Assembly (NCBI GenBank): GCA_050084515.1
Contig: CM114271.1
Location: 48,360,001-48,424,000 of the forward strand
Direction of reading: 5' to 3'
DNA: 64,000 bases
Source: Blasia pusilla
Taxonomy: Eukaryota > Marchantiophyta > Marchantiopsida > Blasiales
Part shown: positions 36,831 through 50,100 of the stretch, in pieces
How positions within the stretch are numbered: the stretch's first letter is position 1
Layout: each line of letters begins with the position of its first letter
Notes under the pieces: model-generated
Database searches by the model: none
What the model saw: only the letters and a program-made list of their open reading frames with translations
What the model was told of the DNA's origin: nothing
Translations under genes and position numbers: made by a program

Positions 36831-38477
36831 AGTTGTTTCCTTCCTCTGGATCAAGGTCAACAAAGAAGTGGGGTTACCGAAAGATCTCCTCATTGCTGTT
36901 TGCTACTTCAGTCCCATTGTGCTCAAAAGAGAATTCCCGTATGAGGCTCTCTCTATATCTATTGAGCACCACATGCACAAGGGAAATATCCTCCTAGTAG
37001 GAGATTTCAACGGGAGAATGGTCAACACTCAAGCTCCAGTCTACATGTCAAACAACACCAACGTGGAAGGGATTGATACTCAGTCGGCTGATGGGTCTCT
37101 CAGAGAAGTATTCTTCCCACACATGCAGCGCAAATCAGTGGACAAGGAAAAAACAGCCAATGGAGAGAAACTTCTCCAACTTTGCTCATCACATTGTTTG
37201 GTACTCGCCAATGGCATGGCTATGTGGCCATAGTCAGGAGGTCGCACTTCCATTGGACACTCTGACTCCAACAGAGAAACCTCGACATCAATGGTTGACT
37301 ACCTGATTTGGGAAGTACATCAACTACCACATCTGGTTGCCAATGTGCGGGTCATACCCGTTCTAGAATCTGATCATGAACCACTCTACTTTGACATCAT
37401 GGTCTCCAAAACCATCCCACAGGCTGCAGAAAAATTAACCCTACCGTCCAAATGTCGATACACTTTCCTTCGGAAAAGAAAGATGAACTCATCACACTCG
37501 TCAACAAGGCTCTTAGAGTGCTCACCCACGATGAACACGATCGAGTTGATGACATCCTGCATCAATGTTGCAGAAAAGTCATACCTTTCCAAGCCTGCGA
37601 GGCAAACACATTAGATCCACTTCTACGTTCTTCTCCCAACCCTGGTTTGACAAGGATCGCAAAGAGGCCCGCAGGAGCTGAATCACCGGTGAGGAGGATC
37701 CACACTCTCCACACACTCGATTGCTGCAGAAAACTTACAAACGATTGGTACGTAGGAAGAAACACAAATACATTGCCATCAAGATCACTGAGTTCACACT
37801 TGAGATGAAATACCAATCGGCCAAATTCTGGAGAATACTCGGGAATAGACAGAACATCATTCCACTCCAGGATCTACAGATCTGGACCAAATATGGTACC
37901 CAACTTTTACCACTCCAACACTGCCGCTCCCCACCGACCCTGGACAAATGGGCTTCGGGATCTACCGGACCTCTTCACCATTGACGATGTCACATCAGGA
38001 ATCAAAAGGCTACATAACAAACCAGAGGATGGCCAGGGTGCCAGGTTCAAATGTTCAAATTCGCAAGTGAGGCAATTGGCCCAACCTCACGAATGTTCAA
38101 TATTGCATTCAACAGGGGCTTCCCACCGAATGGCAAATGAATACGATCTACCCACTCTTCAAGGTGGAGACCCAATGATACCATCCAACTACAGAACGAT
38201 CATGGTGAGCTCCCTCATGGCCAAGTTGTATGGGCTATTGCTGGAAAGGAAAATCAGCGACTGGGCTGAAGAAAAGAAGGTGCGAGCCAGAGGACAAGGA
38301 GGTTTCCAACCCTGTTGTTCACCAACGATGATAAAAATAATCCATTTTTGCGAGGAGATTTATGGAAAGAGTCACCTCAAATCACTTTGTAATGTCACTT
38401 TGCATGGAGCTGTCGATGCATATAGATTTCTAGTGGGCCGAATCGACAAATTTCCAAAAGTTCTATTTGACTGGTGA
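36811..38477 (+). pseudogene. LINE fragment: endonuclease and start of RT
   Basis: Apurinic-like endonuclease signatures: LLIAVCYFSPI, NILLVGDFNGRM (GDFN), LQLCSSHCLVLANGM, and after a stop MVDYLIWEV and ESDHEPLYFDI (SDH). Then a linker and RT entry: FWRILGNRQNIIPLQDL, LPDLFTIDDVTSGIKRLHNK, NRGFPPEWQMNTIYPLFKVE with several frameshifts, ending near FPKVLFDW. The catalytic RT box is absent (truncated). It lies head to head with the minus-strand LINE piece, and the two hold different parts of the protein. Confidence 0.78.
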
Positions 38478-38674
38478 AATGTATGCTAGCGACAGAAATA
38501 GAAAGTGTGCTAACCTATTTGCCACCTTCACCTTTGCGTCTTTGAACCTTGTTTGTTCACAACTTTCTTGTCCATCGTCTCTTAGTCTGCTTCTCTTCCT
38601 GTCTCTAAGTCTGCCTCTCTCCTTTGCAATCTCTATTTCAACCTCACGACTTTAGGGTGTGTCTGAGACCCATG

Positions 38675-38755
38675 CTCCCAATTTTGGTTTCTCTCATACT
38701 CAAAATTTTGGTTTCTCTCACGTTCAAAATTTTGGTTTCTCTCACACCAATAGAG
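38675..38755 (+). repeat. Three ~26-bp tandem repeats
   Basis: aattttggtttctctca occurs three times with short spacers (atactca, cgttca, caccaa). Confidence 0.8.
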
Positions 38756-39867
38756 GGGACGTTAGGTCAGAGTAGTGCCCTTGCTTTTGTCCCCTCGTTT
38801 TTCATTCACTCATTCCCTTTGTCCCTCCCTTTCCACCCCAACCTGCTCGACAAGGGCGGGAGATGGAAGATCTGCTCAAAATTGAGGGAGATCGATAGTG
38901 CTCCTACTCGACCAGAATCGCAAACCTAAATAAAAAATCCTACACAACCCACAAAAATTCAAATCAATCTCCTTCCTCAAACCCGGGAGGAAATGCCCGC
39001 CCATCCAACTTTATAATATTCACTCTAAAGTTTTCAATTAAAGCATATTTCCATATCCTTATGTCTGACATATGGTCCAATGAGTAGGTGATATGTGGCA
39101 AATTGGAAGTTTTCTATAAAATGCCCTATCTTTATCTTATAACTTTATTAGATTATGCATCAAATTAAACTACTTTGTTATACTTTTAAATCATTTTGAA
39201 AATTTATATTTCCCTTACTTTCTTCTATTTATCTTTTAAAGTCTTTTGTGAAATGGAATAAGAAAACCCTATGCTTTTTTGCACGTGATGGGTCCAACCC
39301 AATAAAATGACCCCCTCGAGCTTGAAAGATTTCAATACCCTCACACGGTTGAAGTCCACGATATGTAAAAAGTAGACGAAGTTCAGAGGTTGTCACTAAT
39401 GGTATACTAGGAAAACAATCATTGAAAACAAAGCCCTCGATGACACTATGGAATACTGAAATTAGTGTACAGACTACTCCTACAAGATAACACTTCAAAC
39501 TTTGAATGGCGTAGTATCACGCAGAAGTAGACAAATGATCGAATGCTATTATTCACATTTGATGGTACAGGAGAGAGATACAGGCATGAGAGCTTCAAGA
39601 TACACCATACCCAAAACTTTATAGCACTATGTCACATTTTGAATTCCAAGGTCTAACTAATTCACCAGGCATAAAAGCGCGCTATCTGGCCTCAATTTTA
39701 CTAAGCACATCCGCCGAGAGAGGGGACCTTGTCTACATACTGGATGAAATTGGTGCACGCTAGAATGGTGGAGAGCTGGGAGAATCGCTCAGAAGGTTGG
39801 CTCGTATTCGTTGGAGGCGATGGTGAGGATGAAGAAATTGACAGCGTGTCCTGAAGCTCCCCATGAG

Positions 39868-40003
39868 GAGAAAAGAGGAGAGGAGAAGAGAAGAGAAGAG
39901 AAGAAAAGAGAAGAGAAGAGAAGAGAAGAGGAGAAGAGAAGAGAAGAGGAGAAGAGAAGAGGAGAAGAGAAGAGGAGAGAAGAGGAGAAGAGAAGAGAAG
40001 AAA
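39868..40003 (+). repeat. Purine-only GAGAA/GGAGAA array
   Basis: About 135 bp of (GAGAA)n and GGAGAAGA variants with no pyrimidine. A polypurine stretch this long can form triplex DNA. Open frames over it are compositional. Confidence 0.95.
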
Positions 40004-40734
40004 GATAGATAAAATACCTCATTGTTCATATTAATAAATTAGTATCTAATTGTGACTCCACTACGATGTGAGTATTTCTGGAGTAACTAGGCCAGTTTCA
40101 AAGTAACTAAGAGTAGTAAAAATGACTCTAAGTAGCACGAGTCACAAGGATATGGGTTTAAAATGACCCCTTTTCTACTAATGACAGGGTTGGGCCCGAC
40201 GAGGGCTAATGTGTAGCATTGTCCATTCAAGATACAGACATCCTTGGATGGAGCAAGTACGATGCAATTTATCATCCAACATGAGGTCGTGGTGAAGATT
40301 CAATCCATCCATCAGATGAGCTCGTGGTATGAGTCAAGACGATAGTAATCAATGCTAAGACCTATGACGTCTTGGTTGGAGTAGTAGTGTTGTACCCGAA
40401 AGGGTTTTCCGTAGATTACAGGGAGGAGTCAATATCCTTCAGACCAAGGTGGCAATTAGGTGATGGGCAACTTAGCTCGTTACCCGTTCGATTCACGCGT
40501 GGAGTGATCGGGCGACAGCCAAGAGAGATGGCGATATTAGCAACATTCAACGGCGCCAACACTTGGCCTAGTGATTTGATTGAGGGACATGTCCATCTAG
40601 ATGACACACCTGAGCTTGACACTTCTAGAGAGAGGAATGTTATGGTAGCTACATTATTCCATGGAGGAGACGTGTCGTTGTGGGGCTCGAGTGAGGAACT
40701 TCGACCAAGGCCAGTCAAGTGTTGGACAAGGTAG

Positions 40735-41470
40735 CAGGTTAGTTGATGGAGATGGTGAGGCTCTTGCGACACTTGCAAGAGCATCAGTCCCTTTCTCCAA
40801 TATATATTCTAGAGAATGTATTGATTTTGGGCAATTCAAGGTTAGAGGTGGTGACGAGTGCACATCAAGTGCGTGCTTGGATCGACCCAACAATGTTGTT
40901 GGATGTAGTGAGTATAGGTTCACAAGCACATTTCCTGCGTTTATGGTGGACCAACTTGGTTCCCCATGAGGTACTGCGGAGGGCGTATGCAAGATTGGAG
41001 TGCCCCTCCCATTTGTTGTTGGATTTTATTATGGATCCAAGTCGTCAATCATAGGAGTGAGGCATGATGATTGACCGTCGTTGACTTTGGTCAACAAGAT
41101 TAGCATGCCACGGGCAGCCTTTCCAACCTTTGTGAGTTTTCTCCCTTCCTATGCATACAAGGAGGCCTGACCTGGCTTGGTTTGGGATGATCAAGTGTAA
41201 CAGTTGGTGGAGCCCATAGCCAACGCCGATGAGCGAGAGCAAGCGATGGGATTTCCCATAAGAGTGATTGCACTACGGTCATTGTAAAACGCATCACAAC
41301 CTCATATCTTGGGTGAGGTGATGGACTTGAACTGCTTCACATGGATCATCAGCTTAGAAATAGTTGACAGCCGTCAGATGAGATTGCGACAGGTCATAAC
41401 TGTTGCATTGGTGAGCCCCATGCCTATTGAGGCAGTGGCTGGGGACGAGATCTGAGAAGATTGACATACC
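40735..41470 (+). pseudogene. Copy C methyltransferase, motifs I-IV deleted
   Basis: Relative to copy A the segment from motif I through the PCQ motif is missing: EELR (40,705) runs into a sequence matching copy A from about 11,745. Retained are LRHLQEHQ, YILENVLILGN (motif VI), IGSQAHFLRLWWTNLVP (motif VIII) and a mutated motif IX/X region to 41,400. Without motifs I and IV it could not bind SAM or form the covalent intermediate. Confidence 0.8.
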
Positions 41471-43214
41471 AAGGATAATCAAGAGAGACAAGCTTGGACT
41501 TCTTGGGATATTTTGCAAGTACGCTGAGAGATGATAGCCACAACATCAAGCGTGGTGTCAAATACTACATGTGGAGGAGATGAGAGATTGCAGGGAAGCA
41601 ATAGAATCATATTATCCGAGATGGGGTTGCACTATAGCAACTACCGATACCCGCCCTTGAGAGTCCTACTGTAATAACAATGGAGACTTGGGAGGCAGAT
41701 ATGGGCTCTAAGTTGATAGGAGGATAGCGCCATCAGATACAACACTTCCTTAGGAGTTAAAAGGGTTTTTCTGAATTTAGCATGCATGATTTGGGTAGGT
41801 TGAAGGGTCTAAGGATGCGCATTAGGTTGTGTAGCAACACGCCGATCTTTCGTCAATCTTATAGGTACAGTGATATGGAGAGGGCTCTAATTCAGAGTAG
41901 CAGCTAGGACTTGATTGGAGCACGACTAATGGAGATATCGCATGGAGAGTATACATCTACCACTATCATGCTCGCCAAGAAGGGTGTGGATGGCAACTAG
42001 AAAGATAGGTGGATGTATGGAGACTACCGAACTATCAGTGGGTAGACGAAGTCTTGTAGGTATGCTATGCCCAATCCTAAGGAGATCTTTAATGCTATTG
42101 GGCATACAAAGATCTTTAGTTCATTGGATCTTTGAGTCATATACCATCAGTTGCCCATCGAATTGTAGGACAAAAAAAAGATGGCATTCTAGGCGGGGCA
42201 TCGATCCTCACGAGAAGGATTTTCTGTACTAGTGGTGGTTCTTACCATTTGGGTTATAGAACACTCCGGCTGAGTTTTAGAGGGTTATGGATATGATCTT
42301 GGCAGGTCTCGATTTTGTTTCATATCATATTGATAACATCGTAGTCTTTAGCGCCACGGTTGAGGGGCATGAGCAACATCTGGAAGAGGTGTTCCAAAGA
42401 TTTTAGTTACATGCATTAAAGCTACATCTAAGCAAGTGCACGTTCTTCTATGACCAGATTTAGTATGTGGGTCGTAAGATATATGCAGGTGGCCTTGGTG
42501 TGTAGCAGATGAAGATAGAGGCTATTTCACACATTCCAAGTCTTATAAATGTTAGTCGAGTTTGTGCATTCATGGGATTGGCAAATTTCTATTGATGGTA
42601 CGTCAAGCTTTTCAGTTTGATTGCGAAGCCGCTAACCTTGCTGACCAAGGTGGATAATGAATGGCACTGGGGGATGAGTACGAGAGAGCGTTTTAGCTAC
42701 TCAAGGAGAGCTTGATGTCTGCGCCCATATTAAGAATGCCTATCAAGGGCGTCGTTTCCATTTTCATACAGATTGGAGCATGTTGGATTTTCATACATAT
42801 GGGAAGATGGTAGAGTACGCATAGTGCCTCATCCTTCGCATGCCCATGAAGAGTTGGGTCATTTTGGAGTGAAGCGGATGTACATCTTGCTCTAGATACA
42901 ATATTGGTGGCGAGGCATGTAGACTGATGTTCAACTGTTTGTTGAAACGAGCATGGTGTTTGATCAAGTCGGGGCATCATTCAATGCTTTGACTTCACAA
43001 TTGCATCCACTACCGCTCATGGGTTTAGGTTATAGATGGAGTTTAGATTTTGTAGGACCTTTATCTTTGATGAAGCGCCATAGTTATTATGTGTTGGTGA
43101 TGGTTGAGCACTTCTCAAAGTGGATAGAGTTGGTTGCATTTCTTGACAAAGCGAGTGAGGGAGTAGCGTATGCCTTCTTAGATCGAGTGTTGAGTCCTTA
43201 TGGCGCACCAATTG

Positions 43215-43640
43215 AGGTGTTGACTGACCACAGAACCGAGTTTTGCAAGAAGTTTCAGGCGTTGATTGACCAGCATACCACGTCGTGAGATCATCTTGAG
43301 GCATATGGACTAGCAACGAGGGTTGTGCACACGGTGAAGAAAGGTTTACGCAAGTATGACTTACAGTGAGATCGCTAGAAGATTGGGACCTCATGTTGCC
43401 GTCGTTGGCGATACGATACAAGTGTTGATTGACCAAGGAACCTAGTTTTGCAAGAAGTTTTAGGCCTTGTGTGATTAGGCGTTGATTGACCACTGTACCA
43501 TGTCGTGAGATCATCTTGAGGCGGATGGACTAGCAAAGAGGGTTGTGCACAGGGTGAAGAAAGGTTTACGCAAGTATGGCTTACAGTGAGATCTCCTAGA
43601 AGATTGGGACCTCATGTTGCCGTCGTTGGCGATAGGGTAC
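43215..43640 (+). repeat. ~215-bp tandem duplication inside copy C integrase
   Basis: The segment gtgttgactgaccacag ... ccgtcgttggcgata (43,218-43,413) is repeated at 43,424-43,633 with a handful of differences, duplicating the part of the core that includes the catalytic Glu region. Confidence 0.85.
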
Positions 43641-44039
43641 ATGCTTAGCAAGAAGGCATCCTTAGCATCTTTCTCACCGTACTTGTTGTTTTATGGGCGA
43701 GAGCCAGATTTACTTGTGGTCATTCGTCGAGATGGTGGTGAGGTGTTGAACCTCATCAGTATCTCGAGAATATTCTCAGAGGGTCGGGTTTTTTCAAAGA
43801 GTAATGCCCATGGCCTTTGAGAATTTGGCAGTTGCGCAATATCGGGATATGTTGAGGTATGCAAGTATTCGAGGAGGTGGTTATCGACCGACTACCAGAG
43901 ATTTCATCAGGAAGATTATATCTATTTGCAATAAAAATCACCTACAACGGTAGATATGAATGTAGGACACATCATCTTGAGAGTACGTAAGGTATCACCA
44001 TTTGGTGTTCTCTTGTATGATTTGGATAACAATTTTGCG

Positions 44040-46890
44040 AGTATGTTGAGTCTGGATTGATCGATAACAATTTTCCCTTTTCACTATTTTTAAATAACAC
44101 CCACTAACAAAAGGACATTTAGAATACTCAATAAAGGGACCTTAGAGTACCATGTAAACCCACTCTAACCTCTTATGATGGGATCCATGAATGAAGTGAT
44201 GGCCTTATTCTAGAACTAACATAAAGTAAATTCTTCCGCTAAAATAAGTTTAACCATGAACATACCAATTAGTTACTAGATACCTACGGAGGAAGATGCC
44301 AAGATACAAAACTAGTTCATGCATCAACTACCGATTCCCCCATAGTTCCCCAAACCAAAAGGAACCACTTTCAAGTGAGTTTTGACTTTAGCAATCCCCA
44401 CTCCACCCCTCGAAGTTCATACAAGAGTTAGTACACTCCCCACGAAGTACCCACCCATCGCCCTAATCTCGATGCTCGAAGGACCTGATTTCAAGTGTGG
44501 TTTACTCCCCCGTCTACTCGACTCCACTCCAAGTTCCAACAAGAGGGAGTGCCCCTTTGTCCCCGCTCCTGCAAGGAGAACTTCAAGGTTATTTACCTAT
44601 TCCGCCTAAACTCATCTCCACTTCACTCCAATGAGAATGACACCCTCGAAGTTATTTACACCAAGAATGAATGACTGAATGCACTCACCACGCACGGAAC
44701 ATAAACCTATCGCTCGCTCTCCTCCCCATGCTGCACCAGCGTGATTTGAAGAGCTTGAAGAGGGTTTGACTTTAGTCCTGCGCTGCTCCGGATTAGTTGT
44801 TTGTGAACTGCTATGTAACAAACGACACGTAGGATGACCACAGGAGTTGGAGATGCGAGGAGAGAGAACTGTGCACGGATGGACATGCGGAGCTTCGGAT
44901 ATCGGCATGTGAGGCTGAAGGGGCGGTGTTGTGTTTAGATTTGTTTCAAGTGGAAGAGAATCAGGAACGGATGTAACTTCAATGTTAGGATGGAAGGAGA
45001 GAGACGCCCAAGCATGTGGGTGGGCTGCTGTGCATGATCTCCCGAGATTTGTGGTGGTTGGTTCGAACACTCCAAGTACCAACTCACTGATTGATTGAAT
45101 AATTGAATAATGGCAAGGGAGTAGTGTAGACCCTCGCAACGAGTGACGAGCGCCATGTTTGACGTAAGCTTCCACACTGTTTGCGGTTATTCGCCTTCAT
45201 CCCGAACATATGCTGCAGGCTTGTCCTGATGGAACTGTAGTATTCCGTAATCCGTAGGATGATGCGCGCAACGGTACCACTCGACCATGGAGGACCGCCA
45301 TCGCCATCGCCACCCAACTGTTATGGATCTGCTCTTTTTCCGCGACAGTATTCCAATCATATCCACAGGACATCTCTCGGGATTTGCCTACTTTCTTGAT
45401 GGATGATGCAGACCCAGGGGCTCCCAAAAGTTGTTTTCGCAGGTGGAATCTGCGCAACCCTACAATTGCCAATCGCATGAAGTTGGTGCATTCTCTACTT
45501 TTCAATGCGTCATATCTGGTCGACTCCCACTACGAGAATCCTAAGGGATCTGACAGACTCTCGTCGTGGGGAGAGCTCCAGTCATCCCAATCCGCCAATA
45601 TCGTCAGGTGACAGGACGATCAGCCGCGACTCCTCACATTTTTTAAGCTGGTAATGTACCTTATTTACTATGACGAAAGACTATGTAGAAGCTCAAGCAC
45701 AGCGACCTTCAAAATTTCGCGACGCCAGTCGACCGAGCGGATGGGCTGCCTTTGATGAATCCATTGTTAAAAAGCTGATGGATGATATTGCCTTGGTTCC
45801 CACAATTTACACAATGTGAAGTACAAGAGAAGCTCGCTCCCTCCCTCGCTCACTGACTATACCGCGGCTACCGCCCCCTGTTTATGGCCGTTTCTTCTTA
45901 CTGCCTGAGCTATTAGGTACAGATCGGAAAAGTAAATGACGAAATAGTAACGGAATCAAATGCTATTATTGAGAAACTTACAAGGTGGCCATTCCTCTGC
46001 AGATGGTGGACGGTACTATGTGGTGAATGGTACTTAGTACCATCCACGAACCAGCAAACTTCTCAATTCCCCATCCTTCACGTCAATATTGCCCCATCTT
46101 ATAAAATCGGCTTTCCTCCGATACTCGAGGGTCTGCATTCACTCAAGAGCCTTGTTACCAACTTTCCCTGTATAAAGAGCATTAGCTCAGTGCAGCAACT
46201 TTACACATGGAGTCCGAAGCATATTGAACTAAGAAAATCTTTTTTGATCGGATCTTTTATGCCCAATCATTAAACAAGCTTTTCGTAGTTCAATCTGACT
46301 CCTTGTTTAATCGGATCCTCTCATTAGGATTGACCCACCGGTGCGATACTCCCTTCCAGCGGGGTATCCTTCCCAATCCTGCCTTAGTATTTCCTTTCCG
46401 CCTCCTTTCACTATTTCAGATTACGGTACGCAGATGCGTGGATCCAGCTTCCATACCATTCGAACGGAACAGTGCCTTTATTTGCTGTAAATGTCAGTTT
46501 GGAGCTCTTCTGTACACCCACGCGGTTTTCCCGACGGAATGGAGACCTGTTCATTCTTTTCGCATATTATTAAGGTCCACGTGCTTATAGATACCCGTAA
46601 GGTGCCCGTGCTATTACCGGGTGCAAGATGTGTCTTTGTACATAAAATGTAATTTCTTTTTTAAAAAGAATTTTGATATAAGTATCTTTTTATTTGCAAC
46701 ATGGATGGAATTTTTTTCACTTCTAGATAATACAATTCATCATGAAAAAATGTGAGAGCAAATAAATATATTCAAATATTTTATATAATTTGATTTTGAG
46801 AATTATTAATAATCATAATAAATGTAGATAAATAGGAAATTAAAAATTACGTAAATAAAATGGAAAATAAACGTTAGAGGTGTTATATGC
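44040..46890. other. No firmly recognisable gene
   Basis: Mixed sequence. A 49-codon frame at 45,671-45,820 (starting MTKDYVEAQAQ, later WAAFDESIVKKLMDDIALV) and a frame at 45,384-45,611 look somewhat protein-like and could be exon remnants. I recognise neither. 46,620-46,900 is AT-rich. Confidence 0.4.
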
Positions 46891-47012
46891 AGATACATCG
46901 TTATGTAACATATATTGTTGTCACCGAGCATACACACGAACACGTACGATCCTATGCTAATTTATGACATCCAAATATCGAGACAAGAAGTACCAAAATA
47001 TTTCCAATTAAA
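46890..47012 (-). repeat. LTR fragment of the copy A type
   Basis: In reverse this reads aatattttggtacttcttgt, ctcgatatttggatgtcata and ggtgacaacaatatatgtta, matching the copy A LTR start at 16,976-17,095 and its second copy at 17,621-17,745. No internal sequence is attached. Confidence 0.7.
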
Positions 47013-47100
47013 TCAAGTAGTCCTATCTGTAAGTGACAATTAAATCAAGTAGTCCTATCTGTAAGTGACAATTAAATCAAGTAGTCCTACCTGTAAGTGA
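47005..47100 (+). repeat. Three tandem 32-bp repeats
   Basis: Exactly three 32-bp units beginning caattaaatcaagtag. The first two are identical and the third differs by one base (t to c). The array overlaps the outer end of the LTR fragment. Confidence 0.95.
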
Positions 47101-47194
47101 CTGTGGAAAGAGCCAACCAACACCAAAGGGTTAGAACTTGACAGAAATAAAGCTGAAACTGTAACTAAGACCTTTCTATCCTCGAGGCAAAAAA

Positions 47195-50100
47195 TTGTCT
47201 CACTTCAACTTAGCTCTCTCACAACCCAGCATCCCCAACCTGGATGGGGAATACCAGCATGTTTATGTGAGATGCTCAAAGGCCCCCCAGAGTTCGGACG
47301 TGGGCAGCGAGTTCAATCTGGTCTACAGGAGGAGACCACGGTTCCACATGATCATTTTTGGTGTACGTACCCCGATGAGACTTTGTCTCATTTAAGATCA
47401 TGTCGCAGTTTGGGCTTTGAATTCGGCTCTTCTTTGGGGTTACTCGGATGATGAACGGCAATCAATGTATCTTCAAGGCGTCTATCAAGGCGAGGAGGCC
47501 AATACTTGGCTTGCCACAAAAACCAGGTGTCTCAAGATCCGAGACGTGCCTACAACCGGAGAGCTATGGTAGTCGAGGGTGGTTCGGCTTGAAGGAAAGG
47601 CCCATCTCCACAAAACCGCTGGTGATCTACACACCTAATGTCTTTAGTATTCTCCAAGGGACCAGCGATGAAGAGCCTGCACATGAAGATGTTCCATGTC
47701 GCATGACCACACCGACGCCAAAAGCGTGCCCGCCAATCCCCAACCCACTTAGTGACAGTCTCCGTTTGGGTACTGGAACGTGGATCGACCCATGCAATGA
47801 AGCACTGGAGGTTGCTGAAGTTTTGCTGAAAAATCAGATACATATATGCGGGGGTCAAGAAACTTGGGAAACCAAGTTAATGGAGATACCCCATGTACCA
47901 CACTATGCATGGTTTGGAAAGATGTGCAACACCCAGGCGGACAACAACAGAGGTATGAAGGGTGTCGGGTTCTTCATCGAGACTTCATGGTGGACATGTG
48001 TGAGATCATCAAGATAGGGCTCGAAAGTATGAACACAAAGATATGGGTCAAAGTCCGAGTGAGTGCAACTCGCGGGATATGTATATCGGGTGTATTTACA
48101 TGCCTACAAACAAAGCAGTGAATCTGCTTTGTTGTAATAGAGGTTGCGTTTGATAGTGTGAAAACTGATTGCCTTGGGTTCCGGACAAAGGGGAACATAG
48201 TCTTCTTTGGGAGACTTCAACATTTGGGTGGGGCAAGGCACCTGATCCCAAGCGGAGATCGGGATGTTTGGAGATGAGAGTGAATGGCAATGGCACACGG
48301 CTGATCACGATGTTGAGGGAACTTCAAGCGATGGCACTTAATGATAGGCATAAGGTGGGATCCCGGCTTGGACTAGGGTCAACTTCAAGGAGAATGAGAG
48401 CTCCATTGTGGACTACATAGTGTGGATGAGGAACTCTACACACGCAAAGTGGGAAGATCACAAAGTGGATGCGACACACATTGGAAGATCAGATCATTCA
48501 TTGGTCTCGACAGAGTTGCACCAAAGGCTAAAATGCTCGACCAAACCAGTGAAGAGGGTGATCAAGAAATGGAGGATAGAGGACTTCAAGATGAGGGCAA
48601 CAAGAAGGTGTACATTGGCAAGTGGAAGAAAATCTCTTGGCATTTGACACTTTCATTGAATCTACCGTCAAGACCTTTGGGTTCACAAGATCAAGCTGTG
48701 GGACATGGTTTGGCATGGTGGGAGGGTGGAGGACAGATGCCGCCGAGATTGTCGGCAGAAATTGATAATATCGGCAGAGCCGTCAAATGGTGGTCCTTGG
48801 AACTCAAGGCGACCATTGCCAAACGAAGGAAGCGTATGTCACAAGTGCCAAAGCCGAGGGGCGATGCATCCTTGTGGGCGAGTATGTGGCCCTACGCAGG
48901 AAACCCGTCTTCGTGCGCATGCACAAGAAGAAAATGAACAAGCCACATACTCATCCATCAATGAGAATTTCACTAAGAATCAGAAAAAGTTCGGATGGAA
49001 GTGCAGAAATTGAGCAAGGCCAGGGGACGAAAACGACGTAAAGGCCTTGAAGAGAAAAGACGGTGGAATGGTGACCACGCCTAAACAGATCCGAGATGTG
49101 TTGGAAGGCCATTACAAGGAGTTAGGCGGGAAGCCCGCTCGGACATCCCTTGAAGAGAGAACTTCGAGAGGGTGGTGGAGGATTTTGTAAAGATACAATG
49201 GGAGAAGGCGGATGATGAGGTTGAGTGGGAAACGATATAATGATTGGTTCTCCCTGGCTGAGGTGGGAGCAGCGATCAAAGAACTTGTGAACCACAAAGC
49301 AGGCGGTGGTGATGAGCTTGTGAATGAGTTGTTAAAGTATGGCGATGCTACTATGGCTCGTTCTCTAGTGAGTCTCTTCAACCTGGTCTGGCGGGCACAA
49401 GTCATCCCACAAAGATGGCGGATGGGAGTCATCGTGAACCTCTTCAAGAAGGGTGAGCGAGAAGACCCTGGAAACTACAGGGGTATTACATTGCTGAGTG
49501 TAGTCGGGAAGCTCCTCTGCTGTATACTCAACAATAGGATCTCTATGTGCCTAGAGGAGAATTCTGTCGTCAAGGAAGGCTAGACTCGCTTCCGGCAAGC
49601 CCGAGGATGCGTGGACCACATCTGCACCTTCAGTCAGATCATCCAGGGTAGGAAAAAAGAGGGGAAACCCACCTATTGCTTCTTCTTGGACCTCAAGAAG
49701 GCATACGACACTGTATGGCGTGACGGGCTTTCTTATAGCCTGTGGAAGGCGGGGCTGAGAGGGAAAATGTGGAGGGTGGTGGAGAAGATGTACTAGAACA
49801 CAAGAAGTAGAGTTCTGGTGAATGGCCAAAAGAGTGGGACATTCGACATCAAGCAAGGAGTGGCTCAAGGATGCCCGCTCTCCCCACCCTCTTCAACATT
49901 TTCGTGAATTCCCTATTGGAAGAAATGGAGGATAGTGGACTAGGCATACGGGTGGGCAACAACTCTATTGTTGCGCTGATGTTTGCTGATGACTTTGGTG
50001 GCCTAGAGGAAACAGGAGAGAAACTCCAAGAGATGATCTCCCTGACCAAAATCTGGTGTGACATGTGGGGCATGGAGGCAAATGTACTCAAGTGCGGTGT

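Larger units (their letters stand above)
40186..44010 (+). mobile_element. Copy C: gypsy element with partly deleted methyltransferase
   Basis: Plus strand. Protease-linker block (40,372-40,734: GVVVLYPKGFSVDYREES, NTWPSDLIEGHVHLDD, VSLWGSSEELR), then a direct jump into the second half of the methyltransferase, a heavily mutated RT (41,760-42,640), a piece of RNase H, a deletion at about 42,785, integrase (42,830-43,830) and a decayed C-terminal region to about 44,010. No PHD finger could be read. This is the most mutated copy, with stops every 30-60 codons in RT. Confidence 0.82.

Noticed and set aside
39760-40029. Leu/Ser/Phe-rich membrane-like frames on the minus strand
   Set aside because: Translation of the purine-only GAGAA array in reverse, not a gene.
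44612-45175. 187-codon minus-strand frame
   Set aside because: Composition is Pro/Ser/His-rich without motif, and overlapping frames of similar length exist; not convincing as a gene.
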